A DNA stretch of 64,000 bases, taken from contig NZ_FOQI01000020.1 of the NCBI RefSeq assembly GCF_900113705.1, positions 21,844-85,843 of the forward strand, read 5' to 3'. A model generated the notes under the pieces. That model was not told the origin of the DNA, searched no databases, and was given only the letters and a program-made list of their open reading frames with translations. A program made the translations under genes and the position numbers. This DNA comes from Collimonas sp. OK307. GTDB lineage: Bacteria; Pseudomonadota; Gammaproteobacteria; Burkholderiales; Burkholderiaceae_D. Shown here piece after piece: positions 55,595-64,000 of this stretch (its first letter is position 1; every line of letters begins with the position of its first letter).

Positions 55595-56377
55595 TCAGTG
55601 AGGATGGGATGGTTTGCCGTGAGCGGCAACCTGGTCCCGTGGGTCAGGATACAAATGTTGGCCGCCATCGACCACTAGTGTACTGCCGGTAATGGCGGAG
55701 GAGGAGGCGATAAAACAAACTGTCGCCGCGATGTCTTCTAAAGTGGCCGGTAACTTCGGTTGCTTGCCGCTTGTTGTCAATGGCAATGAGGGAGCAATGC
55801 CTACGACCCGCAACTGCGGCGCGTAAGCCTGCGCCAGCAAAGCGGTGGCGCTGTGCAGCGCCGCTTTTGACAGTGTATACGACAGGAAATCCGGCTGTGG
55901 ATTGAACAGCTTCTGATCCAGCAGATTGATCACCACTGCCTGTGCGCCTTCGCTCTTGAGGGTCGCAGCGTACAACGCCTGCACCAACAGGATCGGGGCG
56001 GCAAGATTGCTCCGCATATGACGCTCCAGGCTTGCAGAGGAAAAGCTGGCGGGATTGTCGTGTTCGATGTGGCTGGCGTTGTTGAAGATGCAACCGACGC
56101 TGCCCAACTGCTGCATCACGCGCGGCAGCAGGGTATTTATCTCAGTTTCCTCGGCTAACCCGCACTGGATGGCGACGGCCTGCGTGCCCAATGCCTGGCA
56201 TTCCTGCACCAATGCCGAGAGCGCCGGCGCCGTGCTGTTATCCTGGTAATGCAATGCCAGATGCCAGCCCTTTTGCGCCAGCGCCAGCGCAACGGCGCGG
56301 CCGACCGGGCTGGTGGCGTCGGTGACAAGGGCAACGGTCGGGGCAACTGGTGTAGGCATGGGGGTAGGCAAATTCAT
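55595..56377 (-). CDS. Short-chain dehydrogenase (possible pteridine reductase)
   Basis: This 260-residue SDR protein has a modified nucleotide loop (TDATSPVGRA in place of TGxxxGxG), NNASH, the active-site YTLSKAALH and a C-terminal VVDGGQHLYPDP. NLLDQKLFNPQPDF is reminiscent of pteridine reductases. The adjacent folB supports a FolM-like role in dihydromonapterin or folate metabolism, which is inference. Confidence 0.75.
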   Translation of the reverse strand: MNLPTPMPTPVAPTVALVTDATSPVGRAVALALAQKGWHLALHYQDNSTAPALSALVQECQALGTQAVAIQCGLAEETEINTLLPRVMQQLGSVGCIFNNASHIEHDNPASFSSASLERHMRSNLAAPILLVQALYAATLKSEGAQAVVINLLDQKLFNPQPDFLSYTLSKAALHSATALLAQAYAPQLRVVGIAPSLPLTTSGKQPKLPATLEDIAATVCFIASSSAITGSTLVVDGGQHLYPDPRDQVAAHGKPSHPH

Positions 56378-56553
56378 TTACGCAAACTCATGTTCGCAAA
56401 TCCAGGTGTGCAAACGAGTATTCAAGTTTGCGCACGATTGTTATCTAATCATTATCGCTGAGTGGGATTCCAGGCGTGTGGCCAGGCACTTATTTGCACT
56501 GTTTCAATGGCTTCGATTGTTTTCAGCCTGGCGTTATCTTCTACAATAGCGCC

Positions 56554-57729
56554 ATGCAACTGCAATTACCCGAAGCTTCGGTCGAAGCACAGCGCGCATC
56601 GCGCCTGTTACACAATCTGATCGCCACTGAAATCCGCCTGCAACACGGTTGGATTTCATTCGCGCGTTATATGGAACTGCTGCTGTACGCACCGGATCTC
56701 GGTTATTACAGCGGCGGCGCGGCAAAATTGGGCAAAGACGGTGATTTTACAACCGCGCCCGAGATTACGCCGCTTTTTGGCGCAACTTTGGCCCATTTGA
56801 CAACAGAATTACTGGTTTCGTCGCCTGCGCTGCAGCCGCAGATACTGGAATTCGGCGCCGGCAGCGGCCAGCTTGCCTATGACATCCTGACTGAACTGGC
56901 TGCCGAGGCTGTTTTGCCACAAGCTTATTACATCGTCGAACTATCGGCAGAGCTACGGGCGCGTCAGCAGCTCAAATTGCAGGCATTTCCACAAGTGCAG
57001 TGGCTGGATCGCTTACCTGAGTCCTTTTCGGGCGTGGTGATCGGCAACGAAGTGCTGGATGCGATGCCGGTCGAACTGGTGCTGCGCGGCGCTGAAGGCT
57101 GGCTGCAGCGTGGAGTCGGCCTGAGCGAAGCCAATGCGGATGGCGGCGATGGTCAATTTATCTACATTGACCGTCCGGCCGAACCTGCGTTGATCGCGCA
57201 AATCCCCGATGCGGAATCACTGACAGTCGGCCATCTGACGGAAGTGCATCCGGTGGCGATTGGTTTCATGCGTTCGCTCGGCACGATGCTGAAGGCGGGG
57301 CAGGGCGGCGTTGCCTTGTTCTTCGACTACGGTTTCCCCGCCGCGGAATATTATCTGCAGCAACGCGATCAAGGCACGTTGATGTGCCACTACCGTCATC
57401 ACGCCCATCCCGATCCGTTTTATTTGCCGGGTTTGCAGGACGTCACTGCGCACGTCGATTTCACCGCGATGGCAGTCGCCGCCCTCGATACCGGGCTGGA
57501 TTTGCTGGGCTATAGCAGCCAGGCCGCATTCCTGCTGGAAGCCGGGATCGGCAAATTATTGCTGCGCACGCCGCCAGAGAATGCCCTGGCTTATCTGCCG
57601 CAAGCCAATGCCTTGCAAAAACTGGTGTCGCCAGCCGAGATGGGCGAATTGTTCAAGGTACTGGCAATCGGCGTCAATGCCGAGTTGCCGGCGCGCTTTG
57701 CCAGCCACGACCGCAGTCACCGCCTTTGA
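56554..57729 (+). CDS. SAM-dependent methyltransferase (MidA/NDUFAF7 family)
   Basis: This 391-residue protein has FARYMELLLYAPDLGYYSGG, then DFTTAPEITPLFGATLAH, the SAM loop LEFGAGSGQLAYDIL and GNEVLDAMPVE. It belongs to the MidA/NDUFAF7 group, which in mitochondria methylates an arginine of a complex I subunit; the bacterial role is not settled. The frame continues upstream, but ATG 56554 gives the family start. Confidence 0.85.
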   Translation: MQLQLPEASVEAQRASRLLHNLIATEIRLQHGWISFARYMELLLYAPDLGYYSGGAAKLGKDGDFTTAPEITPLFGATLAHLTTELLVSSPALQPQILEFGAGSGQLAYDILTELAAEAVLPQAYYIVELSAELRARQQLKLQAFPQVQWLDRLPESFSGVVIGNEVLDAMPVELVLRGAEGWLQRGVGLSEANADGGDGQFIYIDRPAEPALIAQIPDAESLTVGHLTEVHPVAIGFMRSLGTMLKAGQGGVALFFDYGFPAAEYYLQQRDQGTLMCHYRHHAHPDPFYLPGLQDVTAHVDFTAMAVAALDTGLDLLGYSSQAAFLLEAGIGKLLLRTPPENALAYLPQANALQKLVSPAEMGELFKVLAIGVNAELPARFASHDRSHRL

Positions 57730-57764
57730 GTACCAGATGATGAGCATAAGATGATGAGTACAAG

Positions 57765-57959
57765 ATGATCCGCTGGATGCTGGTGATTTTTATCGCCGTC
57801 ATTGTATTTTCCAGCGCGTTGCCCTGGCTGGAAAAACTCGGCCTCGGGCGCTTGCCCGGCGACTTGCGGTTTACCCTGTTCGGCAAGAAATTCTCCTTGC
57901 CGTTTGCTTCCACCATCTTATTGTCGACGGTGCTGTTCCTGCTGGTCCGGGTGCTTTAG
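57765..57959 (+). CDS. DUF2905 small membrane protein
   Basis: This 64-residue protein has two hydrophobic helices joined by LPGDLRFTLFGKKFSLPF, the DUF2905 signature. Function is unknown. Its stop overlaps the end of the convergent arsC-like gene by 4 bases. Confidence 0.85.
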   Translation: MIRWMLVIFIAVIVFSSALPWLEKLGLGRLPGDLRFTLFGKKFSLPFASTILLSTVLFLLVRVL

Positions 57960-58312
57960 GTATCGAGCAGCTCGTTGAACAGCTGCGGCGGCCGCGCGAT
58001 CACTGACCGTTCCCGGTAAGTCACGACAGGCCGCTGCAGCAGTTTCGGATGCGCGGCGAGCGCTTGCAGCAACGTTGCATCATCGGCCTGGGCCAGGTTG
58101 AGCTCTGCATATTCAGCCTCATTGTCGCGCACCATGGCGCTGACCGGTCCGCCCAGCTGACTATGCAGAGCCTTCAGCTGCGCTAAAGTCAGCGGCGTTT
58201 TCTGATAATCGATGACTTCAAGTTCGATCTTATGCTCGCTGCAGTATTGCTCGGCAAGAGCCAGTGTTTCGCGTGACTTCGAACAGCGCGGATTGTGATA
58301 GATCGTGATCAT
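57956..58312 (-). CDS. ArsC-family arsenate reductase-like protein
   Basis: This 118-residue glutaredoxin-like ArsC protein has HNPRCSKSRETLAL with the nucleophilic Cys near residue 10, DYQKTPLT and LLQRPVVTYRERSVIARPP. The Arg after the Cys and RPVV fit a working reductase; the paralogue YfgD type is also possible. It overlaps the kef gene by ATGA. Confidence 0.85.
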   Translation of the reverse strand: MITIYHNPRCSKSRETLALAEQYCSEHKIELEVIDYQKTPLTLAQLKALHSQLGGPVSAMVRDNEAEYAELNLAQADDATLLQALAAHPKLLQRPVVTYRERSVIARPPQLFNELLDT

Positions 58313-60159
58313 GTCGGCTCCTGTGGCGTTGGTGTTTGCTCTGTCGGTATTATTTCATCATCCCAGCCGCTGGCAGGCATGTCTTCGCGCAAGATGCGGT
58401 CGTGCGCAAACATTTCTTCCAGTTCCTCGCGCGCTTTCTTGGCGATCGAGACGAGTTCTTTCTGGTCCTTCTGGTGCGGATACATATCGTGCAGGGTTTG
58501 CAGGTTGTGGTTGCGGAATTTCATTGCGGCCTGGCGTGCCCGATAGGCGCCGAAGCCCATCTTGCGCAACGCCTGCTGTCCAAGCTGCAAGGCCGACTCG
58601 AAGGTTTCGCGTTCAATCACGGTGACGCCCAGATCCATCAAGTCAAAGTAATGCGAAACGTTGCGCGCCCGCGCGATGATCGGCAGATCCGGGACCACCC
58701 GCCGCACTGCCGCCACCAGCTTCAAACTGCCTTCGATATCGTCCAGCGCCACTACCAGCAGGCGCGCCTTGGTGATGCCGGCGGCACGCATCAGGTCCAT
58801 GCGGGTGGCGTCGCCATAGAACACCTTGAAGCCGAATTTACGCAGCAGATCGATCTGGTCGGGATCGTGATCGAGCACGGTCAGGCCGATCTTGTTGGCA
58901 TGCAGCAGGCGGCCGATGATCTGGCCGAAGCGGCCGAAACCGGCGATGATGACCGGGTTTTCATTGTCGTCGATTTCATCATCGGGACGTTTCTGCGAGG
59001 CCAGGAAGTAGGGGGCGATGACCTTGTCATACAGCACCAGCAGCAGTGGCGTGGTTACCATCGACAGCGCCACTACTACCACCAGGATCGATGAGGTCTC
59101 CTGAGAAAACACGCGGGCGGTGGCGGCAGCGCCGAACACCACGAAGGCGAATTCGCCGCCTTGAGACAGCAACGCCGCAAACAGGAATTGCTGGCCACGG
59201 GCGATCTGGAATACTTTACTGAGCAAATACAGCACCGCCAGCTTGATCGCCAGGAAACCGGCCACCAGGCCCAGGATCAGCCACGGCTGGCTCAGCAGCA
59301 GGCCGAAATCGACCGACATGCCGACCGCTATGAAGAACAGTCCCAGCAGCAAGCCTTTGAACGGTTCCAGATCAGTTTCCAGCGCGTGCCGATATTCCGA
59401 GTCGGCCAGCAGCACGCCTGCCAGGAAGCTGCCCAAGGCCATCGACATGCCGACCGATTCCATCAGCAGGCCGATGGCGATCACTAGTAATAAAGCAAAT
59501 GCGGTGAATATTTCGCGCAGCCCGGTGCGGGCAATCATGCGCATCAGAGGCCGGATCAGATACCGGCCGCCGAGGATCAGCGTGGCGATCACCGCCACTA
59601 CCTTCAGGCCGCCGATCCAGCCTTCGCCGCTGCCGTGGGCGGCTGCAACGCCTAGCACCGGCACGATGGCGATCATCGGGATCGCCGCGATGTCCTGGAA
59701 CAGCAAGATGGCAAAGCCGGCTTTACCTGCGGAGGTGGCAGTCAGCTTGCGCTCGTTGATGGTGGCCAGCGCGATGGCGGTGGACGAGAGCGACATGCCG
59801 AGCGCGGCGATCAGCGCGGTTTTCCAGTCGACCCCGGCGGCCACGGCGGCGCCAAACAGCGCGAGTGAAACCGTCACCACCTGGGCCGCGCCCCAGCCGA
59901 AAATCGAGCGCCGCAGCGACCACAGGCGTTTCGGGTCAAGTTCCAGACCGATCATGAATAACAGCAGCACTACGCCGAATTCGGAGAAATGCAGGATGTC
60001 TTCGACATTGTCGATCAGGCGCAAGCCCCAAGGGCCGATGGCCATGCCGGCCAGTAAATAGCCCAGCACCGCACCCAAGCCCAGGCGTTTGGCTATCGGC
60101 ACGGCTGCGACCGCCGCCGCCAGGTAAATCAATGCATTGAATAAAAGGTTCTGTTCCAT
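58309..60159 (-). CDS. Glutathione-regulated K+/H+ antiporter (KefB/KefC-like)
   Basis: This 616-residue CPA2 antiporter has about 12 membrane segments (residues 1-380; GYLLAGMAIGPWGLRLI; FMIGLELDPKRLW; GAVLLAD-like segment). A TrkA-N domain follows (PVIIAGFGRFGQIIGRLL, about 405-420) and a C-terminal cytoplasmic tail. It releases K+ during electrophile stress. ATG 60159 gives the true membrane N-terminus; the longer frame upstream overlaps the kefF-like gene. Confidence 0.9.
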   Translation of the reverse strand: MEQNLLFNALIYLAAAVAAVPIAKRLGLGAVLGYLLAGMAIGPWGLRLIDNVEDILHFSEFGVVLLLFMIGLELDPKRLWSLRRSIFGWGAAQVVTVSLALFGAAVAAGVDWKTALIAALGMSLSSTAIALATINERKLTATSAGKAGFAILLFQDIAAIPMIAIVPVLGVAAAHGSGEGWIGGLKVVAVIATLILGGRYLIRPLMRMIARTGLREIFTAFALLLVIAIGLLMESVGMSMALGSFLAGVLLADSEYRHALETDLEPFKGLLLGLFFIAVGMSVDFGLLLSQPWLILGLVAGFLAIKLAVLYLLSKVFQIARGQQFLFAALLSQGGEFAFVVFGAAATARVFSQETSSILVVVVALSMVTTPLLLVLYDKVIAPYFLASQKRPDDEIDDNENPVIIAGFGRFGQIIGRLLHANKIGLTVLDHDPDQIDLLRKFGFKVFYGDATRMDLMRAAGITKARLLVVALDDIEGSLKLVAAVRRVVPDLPIIARARNVSHYFDLMDLGVTVIERETFESALQLGQQALRKMGFGAYRARQAAMKFRNHNLQTLHDMYPHQKDQKELVSIAKKAREELEEMFAHDRILREDMPASGWDDEIIPTEQTPTPQEPT

Positions 60160-60163
60160 GGAT

Positions 60164-60787
60164 CTAGCCGGGTAGGTCTGCAGGTTGATCAGTAACGCTC
60201 GCGGAAGAGGCAGGCGCCGTGGGCGTTGTGCTTGCCAATAATTCCGGCCAGTCGGGGTAATTCGCCAGGCGTTTCCGATAACCCTCGATGTGCGCGGCCA
60301 GGGTTTTCTGGTTGACCTGGTGCGCGCCAAACAACAGGTGCGGCGGCAACCAGCGCATGCCGCACAACTGCGCAGTTTGCTGGTATGGCGGCAGGAAAGC
60401 CGAGAACGGGAGCAGATTATGGCCCTCAGTCTGATATGAGCGAGCCGAGCCGCCGGTGGTGGCGACCAGCCAGAAATCCTTGCCGTGCAAGGCGTCGCCG
60501 CCCGGACCATAGGCCCAGCCAGGCGTAAATACGGAATCGACCCATTGCTTCAGCAGCGCCGGCATGCTGTACCACTGGATGGGGTGCTGAAACACGATCA
60601 GGTCGGCTTGCGCCACCAGCGCCTGCTCGCGCCGCACCGGAATATGGAAATCCGGATACAGCTCATACAGGTCGTGTACCTGTACATTGGGCACTTTGGC
60701 GGCGGCATCGGCCATGCGCCGGTTGGCGCGCGAGTGATGCGGCGTGGGGTGCGCGTACAGGATCAGAATTTGCGGTGGTTTAGTCAT
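60164..60787 (-). CDS. KefF-like NAD(P)H oxidoreductase
   Basis: This 207-residue flavodoxin-fold quinone reductase has ILYAHPTPHHSRANRRMADA, FQHPIQWYSMPALLKQWVDS and TTGGSARSYQTEGHN. KefF is the ancillary activator of KefC. It lies 4 bases before the antiporter gene, as expected for a kefF-kefC pair. Confidence 0.88.
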   Translation of the reverse strand: MTKPPQILILYAHPTPHHSRANRRMADAAAKVPNVQVHDLYELYPDFHIPVRREQALVAQADLIVFQHPIQWYSMPALLKQWVDSVFTPGWAYGPGGDALHGKDFWLVATTGGSARSYQTEGHNLLPFSAFLPPYQQTAQLCGMRWLPPHLLFGAHQVNQKTLAAHIEGYRKRLANYPDWPELLASTTPTAPASSASVTDQPADLPG

Positions 60788-60998
60788 GACGAGCGATGGT
60801 GGTGGTTGCCGGCTAAATAGTAAAAATGCGTAACACTGGATGAACTGATATTGAAAACAAGGCTCACACAGGAATCAAGTCTATACTTTGGCGAACTGAT
60901 TTGGACCAGGTCCGGCGCCAGGGCATTATTTTTGCTTGCAGCGGACATGCTAGCAGCACTTCCTCAAATTTATTTATTTCTGACAATTTCTGATAACT

Positions 60999-62105
60999 AT
61001 GTCTGACTCCAAAGATCCCCAATCAAACGATCCTGCCCGCCAGGCGCCGCCTCCCAACGTGGCTTCCGATGCGGTTTCCGCCTCGGCTCCCACTACGGTT
61101 CCCGACGCAAAGCCTGTGACTCCACCTGAACCGGTTGCTGCCGAGCCGGCCAAGGCTGAATCTCCCCCACCTCACGCTGCCGCCCATCCTGCTGCAACTA
61201 CTGCCTTCAGGCCGTCCGGCCCTGGCAGTGACGACAGTCCGCCGTGGCCGCAGACCTGGAAGCTGATCGCGGCGCGTTTCCGCGCGCTATCGGACAAGGC
61301 TGGCCGGCGCATGATGCAAAGGACCTTGAAGATCGGCATCTCGGCGCGGATTTTCCATCCGGAAGAGGGCGCCAAAGGCTTGCGTGGCCGGACGCTGCAG
61401 TATCTGGAGGAATCCATTGCGCAATGGGTCATGTCGCGCAATGTACTGGTATTCATGATTCCTACCGTTAACACCAACGGTCTGGTCCATCCCAGCTCGA
61501 TCCGGCTGCGCGACTACGCCAAGCACCTGGACGGCCTGGTGCTGCAAGGCGGCGCCGATGTCTCGCCGCAGAGTTATGCGCAAGCTGCCACCCGCCCTGA
61601 ATGGGGTGGCGACCGGGTGCGCGACATGTACGAGTTGGAGCTGCTGCATGAATTCATCGAAGCAGGCAAGCCGGTACTCGGGATTTGCCGTGGTTGCCAG
61701 CTGATCAATGTTGCCTTCGGCGGCACGTTGTACCAAGATATCGCGACCGATGTCCCTACCTCGATCAAACACGTGAACGATGAATACGACCGGCTACATC
61801 ATGCGATCCAGTTCCCGCCTGGTTCCTCCCTGGCAACCTTGTTCAATAGCCATGGCAGCGACCAAAACGAATGGGTGGTCAATTCCATTCATCATCAGGC
61901 CGTGCGCGACCTGGGGCGCGACCTGACGGTAGAGGCGATCTCAGGCAGCGACAATATCGTTGAGGCAATACGTTACCGCAAGGCAGCATTTGTCATGGGT
62001 TTGCAATGGCATCCCGAATTCCATCGCGCCGGCGGCCCGCAGTTGCTGGATTGCACACCGATACTCGATGGTTTTCTAAGAGCTGCACGCGAGACGCGTT
62101 TCTGA
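60999..62105 (+). CDS. Class I glutamine amidotransferase-like hydrolase (peptidase C26)
   Basis: This 368-residue protein has a Pro/Ala-rich N-terminal tail of about 75 residues, then a glutamine-amidotransferase domain: LQGGADVSP, the nucleophile in LGICRGCQLINVAFGG and the His-Glu in LQWHPEF. It resembles PuuD-type gamma-glutamyl-GABA hydrolases. The substrate is uncertain. The long tail is common in Burkholderiales homologues. Confidence 0.85.
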   Translation: MSDSKDPQSNDPARQAPPPNVASDAVSASAPTTVPDAKPVTPPEPVAAEPAKAESPPPHAAAHPAATTAFRPSGPGSDDSPPWPQTWKLIAARFRALSDKAGRRMMQRTLKIGISARIFHPEEGAKGLRGRTLQYLEESIAQWVMSRNVLVFMIPTVNTNGLVHPSSIRLRDYAKHLDGLVLQGGADVSPQSYAQAATRPEWGGDRVRDMYELELLHEFIEAGKPVLGICRGCQLINVAFGGTLYQDIATDVPTSIKHVNDEYDRLHHAIQFPPGSSLATLFNSHGSDQNEWVVNSIHHQAVRDLGRDLTVEAISGSDNIVEAIRYRKAAFVMGLQWHPEFHRAGGPQLLDCTPILDGFLRAARETRF

Positions 62106-62233
62106 TATTATCTTGCGCCTTGGCCGGTGAAGCATATTTCCCCGATTTTTACGATTCCGGCCAGGCCCGGTGACGATCCGACGGTGAAATTGAAAGAAAC
62201 TAAGAAATTTTTAGAAGAAATCAATTTCCGTAG

Positions 62234-62262
62234 TTGACACTTAAAGGGTGCTTTACTATAAT
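62234..62262 (+). promoter_or_regulatory. Consensus sigma-70 promoter of the tRNA-tuf operon
   Basis: TTGACA (62234-62239) and TATAAT (62257-62262) are both perfect, with a 17-base spacer, 14 bases before tRNA-Tyr. This is what is expected for a strong tRNA promoter. Confidence 0.92.
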
Positions 62263-62276
62263 CTGGGGTTCCCTGC

Positions 62277-62362
62277 GGAGAGGTGGCCGAGTGGTTAATG
62301 GCAGCAGACTGTAAATCTGCCCTCTTACGAGTACGCTGGTTCGAATCCAGCCCTCTCCACCA
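62277..62362 (+). tRNA. tRNA-Tyr (GTA)
   Basis: This 86-base class II tRNA has acceptor GGAGAGG/CCTCTCC, anticodon GTA at 62311-62313, a long variable arm, GGTTCGAATCC in the T arm and an encoded CCA. Confidence 0.96.
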
Positions 62363-62456
62363 TTTTGGGAAGAAGTAGAAGTAAGTAGTAGCGTAAGTAA
62401 TGCGGTAAAAATTGCTGCGACGGTAAAAGTGAAGTGAGCTGAATTGAAGTGATCTC

Positions 62457-62530
62457 GCGGGTGTAGCTCAATGGTAGAGCTGAAGCCTTCCAAGCTTATG
62501 ACGAGGGTTCGATTCCCTTCACCCGCTCCA
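62457..62530 (+). tRNA. tRNA-Gly (TCC)
   Basis: This 74-base tRNA has acceptor GCGGGTG/CACCCGC, anticodon TCC at 62489-62491, T arm GGTTCGATTCC and an encoded CCA. Confidence 0.95.
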
Positions 62531-62601
62531 GTAGATTTTGCAGGCACTAGTAAGAATATAAAGTTGGGCGTGTTGGTAGTATGAAGCGCGCATACAGCAT
62601 A

Positions 62602-62676
<75 letters not shown>

Positions 62677-62870
62677 GATTTAGTTGTTTTCGGTGCTCGC
62701 ATTGGGCGCTGTAGAAGCTGAAGCTTCAAAGATCAAGTATCAACCCAGGTATCAATTCAAGTATCACAACAGATTCGAATTTAATGCGTGAGCTTCTGAT
62801 TCGGGTTTTCAAACTGTAAGACGGTCGGGCGCGTGCCTGAACATTCTCATAAAATCTTTAGGAGTCTAAG

Positions 62871-64000
62871 ATGGCAAAAGGCAAGTTTGAACGGACCAAG
62901 CCGCACGTCAACGTAGGTACAATCGGTCACGTTGACCACGGCAAGACCACGCTGACAGCAGCGATCGCGACAGTATTGTCGAAGAAGTTTGGCGGCGAAG
63001 CCAAAGCGTACGATCAAATTGACGCAGCGCCAGAAGAAAAAGCGCGCGGCATCACGATCAACACTGCACACGTTGAATACGAAACTGCAGCTCGCCACTA
63101 CGCCCACGTTGACTGCCCAGGCCATGCTGACTATGTTAAAAACATGATCACCGGCGCGGCACAGATGGACGGTGCGATCCTGGTTTGCTCCGCAGCTGAC
63201 GGCCCGATGCCACAGACTCGTGAACACATCCTGTTGTCGCGTCAAGTTGGCGTGCCATACATCATCGTGTTCCTGAACAAAGCCGACATGGTCGACGACG
63301 AAGAGTTGCTCGAGCTGGTTGAAATGGAAGTGCGCGAGCTGTTGACCAAGTATGATTTCCCAGGCGACGACCTGCCAATCATCAAGGGTTCGGCGAAGCT
63401 GGCTCTGGAAGGCGACACTGGCCCATTGGGCGAGCAAGCCATCATGGCACTGGCTGAAGCACTGGATACTTACATCCCGACACCGGAACGTGCTGTTGAC
63501 GGCGCCTTCCTGCTGCCAGTGGAAGACGTATTCTCGATCTCCGGCCGCGGCACTGTTGTGACTGGTCGTATCGAGCGCGGTATCGTCAAGGTTGGCGAAG
63601 CGCTGCAAATCATCGGTATCCGTGACACACAAGATACAACATGTACTGGCGTTGAAATGTTCCGCAAGCTGCTGGACCAAGGTCAAGCAGGCGACAACGT
63701 AGGTGTGTTGTTGCGCGGCACCAAGCGTGAAGACGTAGAGCGGGGCCAGGTATTGGCTAAGCCGAACTCGATCAAGCCACACAAGCATTTCACTGGCGAG
63801 ATCTATGTTCTGTCGAAAGACGAAGGCGGCCGTCATACACCTTTCTTCAACAACTATCGTCCACAGTTCTACTTCCGTACCACGGACGTGACTGGTTCGA
63901 TCGAGTTGCCGAAAGACAAAGAAATGGTAATGCCAGGCGATAACGTGTCGATCACAGTGATGTTGATCAACCCGATCGCGATGGAAGAAGGTCTGCGTTT
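62871..64000 (+). CDS. tuf: Elongation factor Tu (5' part)
   Basis: The ATG at 62871 follows TAGGAG and opens a frame that runs off the right edge after 376 codons. EF-Tu motifs are all present: [10 protein letters not shown] (P-loop), [12 protein letters not shown] (switch I), DCPGHADY (switch II), NKAD, domain II with [13 protein letters not shown] and domain III with [10 protein letters not shown]. It delivers aminoacyl-tRNA to the ribosome. It is the last gene of the tRNA-Tyr-Gly-Thr-tuf transcription unit. About 17 C-terminal residues lie outside the window. Confidence 0.97.
   Translation, partial: MAKGKFERTKPHVNVGTIGHVDHGKTTLTAAIATVLSKKFGGEAKAYDQIDAAPEEKARGITINTAHVEYETAARHYAHVDCPGHADYVKNMITGAAQMDGAILVCSAADGPMPQTREHILLSRQVGVPYIIVFLNKADMVDDEELLELVEMEVRELLTKYDFPGDDLPIIKGSAKLALEGDTGPLGEQAIMALAEALDTYIPTPERAVDGAFLLPVEDVFSISGRGTVVTGRIERGIVKVGEALQIIGIRDTQDTTCTGVEMFRKLLDQGQAGDNVGVLLRGTKREDVERGQVLAKPNSIKPHKHFTGEIYVLSKDEGGRHTPFFNNYRPQFYFRTTDVTGSIELPKDKEMVMPGDNVSITVMLINPIAMEEGLR

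Noticed and set aside
59243..60061. 272-codon + strand frame opposite the Kef antiporter
   Set aside because: It is an antisense shadow; rich in Pro/Ser/Arg with no motif.
62847..63836. 329-codon open frame antisense to tuf
   Set aside because: It is a mirror of the strongly biased tuf coding sequence, with no family resemblance. EF-Tu on the + strand is certain.

Overview
The window looks like a betaproteobacterial chromosome, most likely Burkholderiales/Oxalobacteraceae of the Collimonas-Herbaspirillum kind. Pointers are the fused glucokinase-HexR/RpiR gene, the tRNA-Tyr/tRNA-Gly/tRNA-Thr/tuf block, adjacent glmU, glmS and lrp genes, and protein sequences typical of that family. This placement is inference from gene content; no 16S gene is present.

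Layout. (1) 0.1-8.5 kb is an accessory defence island on the + strand. It holds a complete type II CBASS operon (capV-cdnA-cap2-cap3, 503-4837), then unrecognised small genes including one with a HEPN-type Rx4H motif, and a compact P-loop NTPase fused to an Mrr-like endonuclease (7327-8472). A 222-bp element with 20-bp inverted repeats closes the island. (2) 8.8-40.1 kb is a nucleotide/nucleoside-scavenging region: two lipoprotein phosphoesterases, two TonB-dependent receptors, adenine deaminase, pyruvate kinase, transketolase, transaldolase, ribose ABC transporter and ribokinase (with a broken rbsD), a Tat-exported phospholipase C, a GntR/UTRA regulator, an exported nucleoside hydrolase, a PfkB kinase, a TIM-barrel-like protein and an AzgA-type purine permease. 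A palindrome close to TTGGTACGTACCAA recurs about nine times across the region and is the probable operator of the GntR protein. (3) 40.6-44.7 kb holds tonB-exbB-exbD-exbD and a TPR protein, which could energise the receptors. (4) 44.9-64.0 kb is core chromosome: glk-hexR fusion, ppsR, glmS, lrp, glmU, ttcA, folB, a MidA-like methyltransferase, kefF-kefC-arsC-like genes, a class I glutamine amidotransferase, three tRNAs and the start of tuf.

How the genes fit together. I infer that nucleotides are dephosphorylated by the surface or periplasmic phosphoesterases. Nucleosides would enter through the receptors and be split in the periplasm by the exported hydrolase. Bases would enter by AzgA and adenine would be deaminated by Ade. 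Ribose would enter by RbsABC, be phosphorylated by RbsK, and pass through transketolase/transaldolase to pyruvate kinase. Region 2 is heavily rearranged: three transposase remnants, a truncated gene behind a perfect operator, an inverted decayed copy of the promoter plus azgA tail in front of rbsB, a duplicated receptor fragment, a pyk fragment and an exbD fragment.
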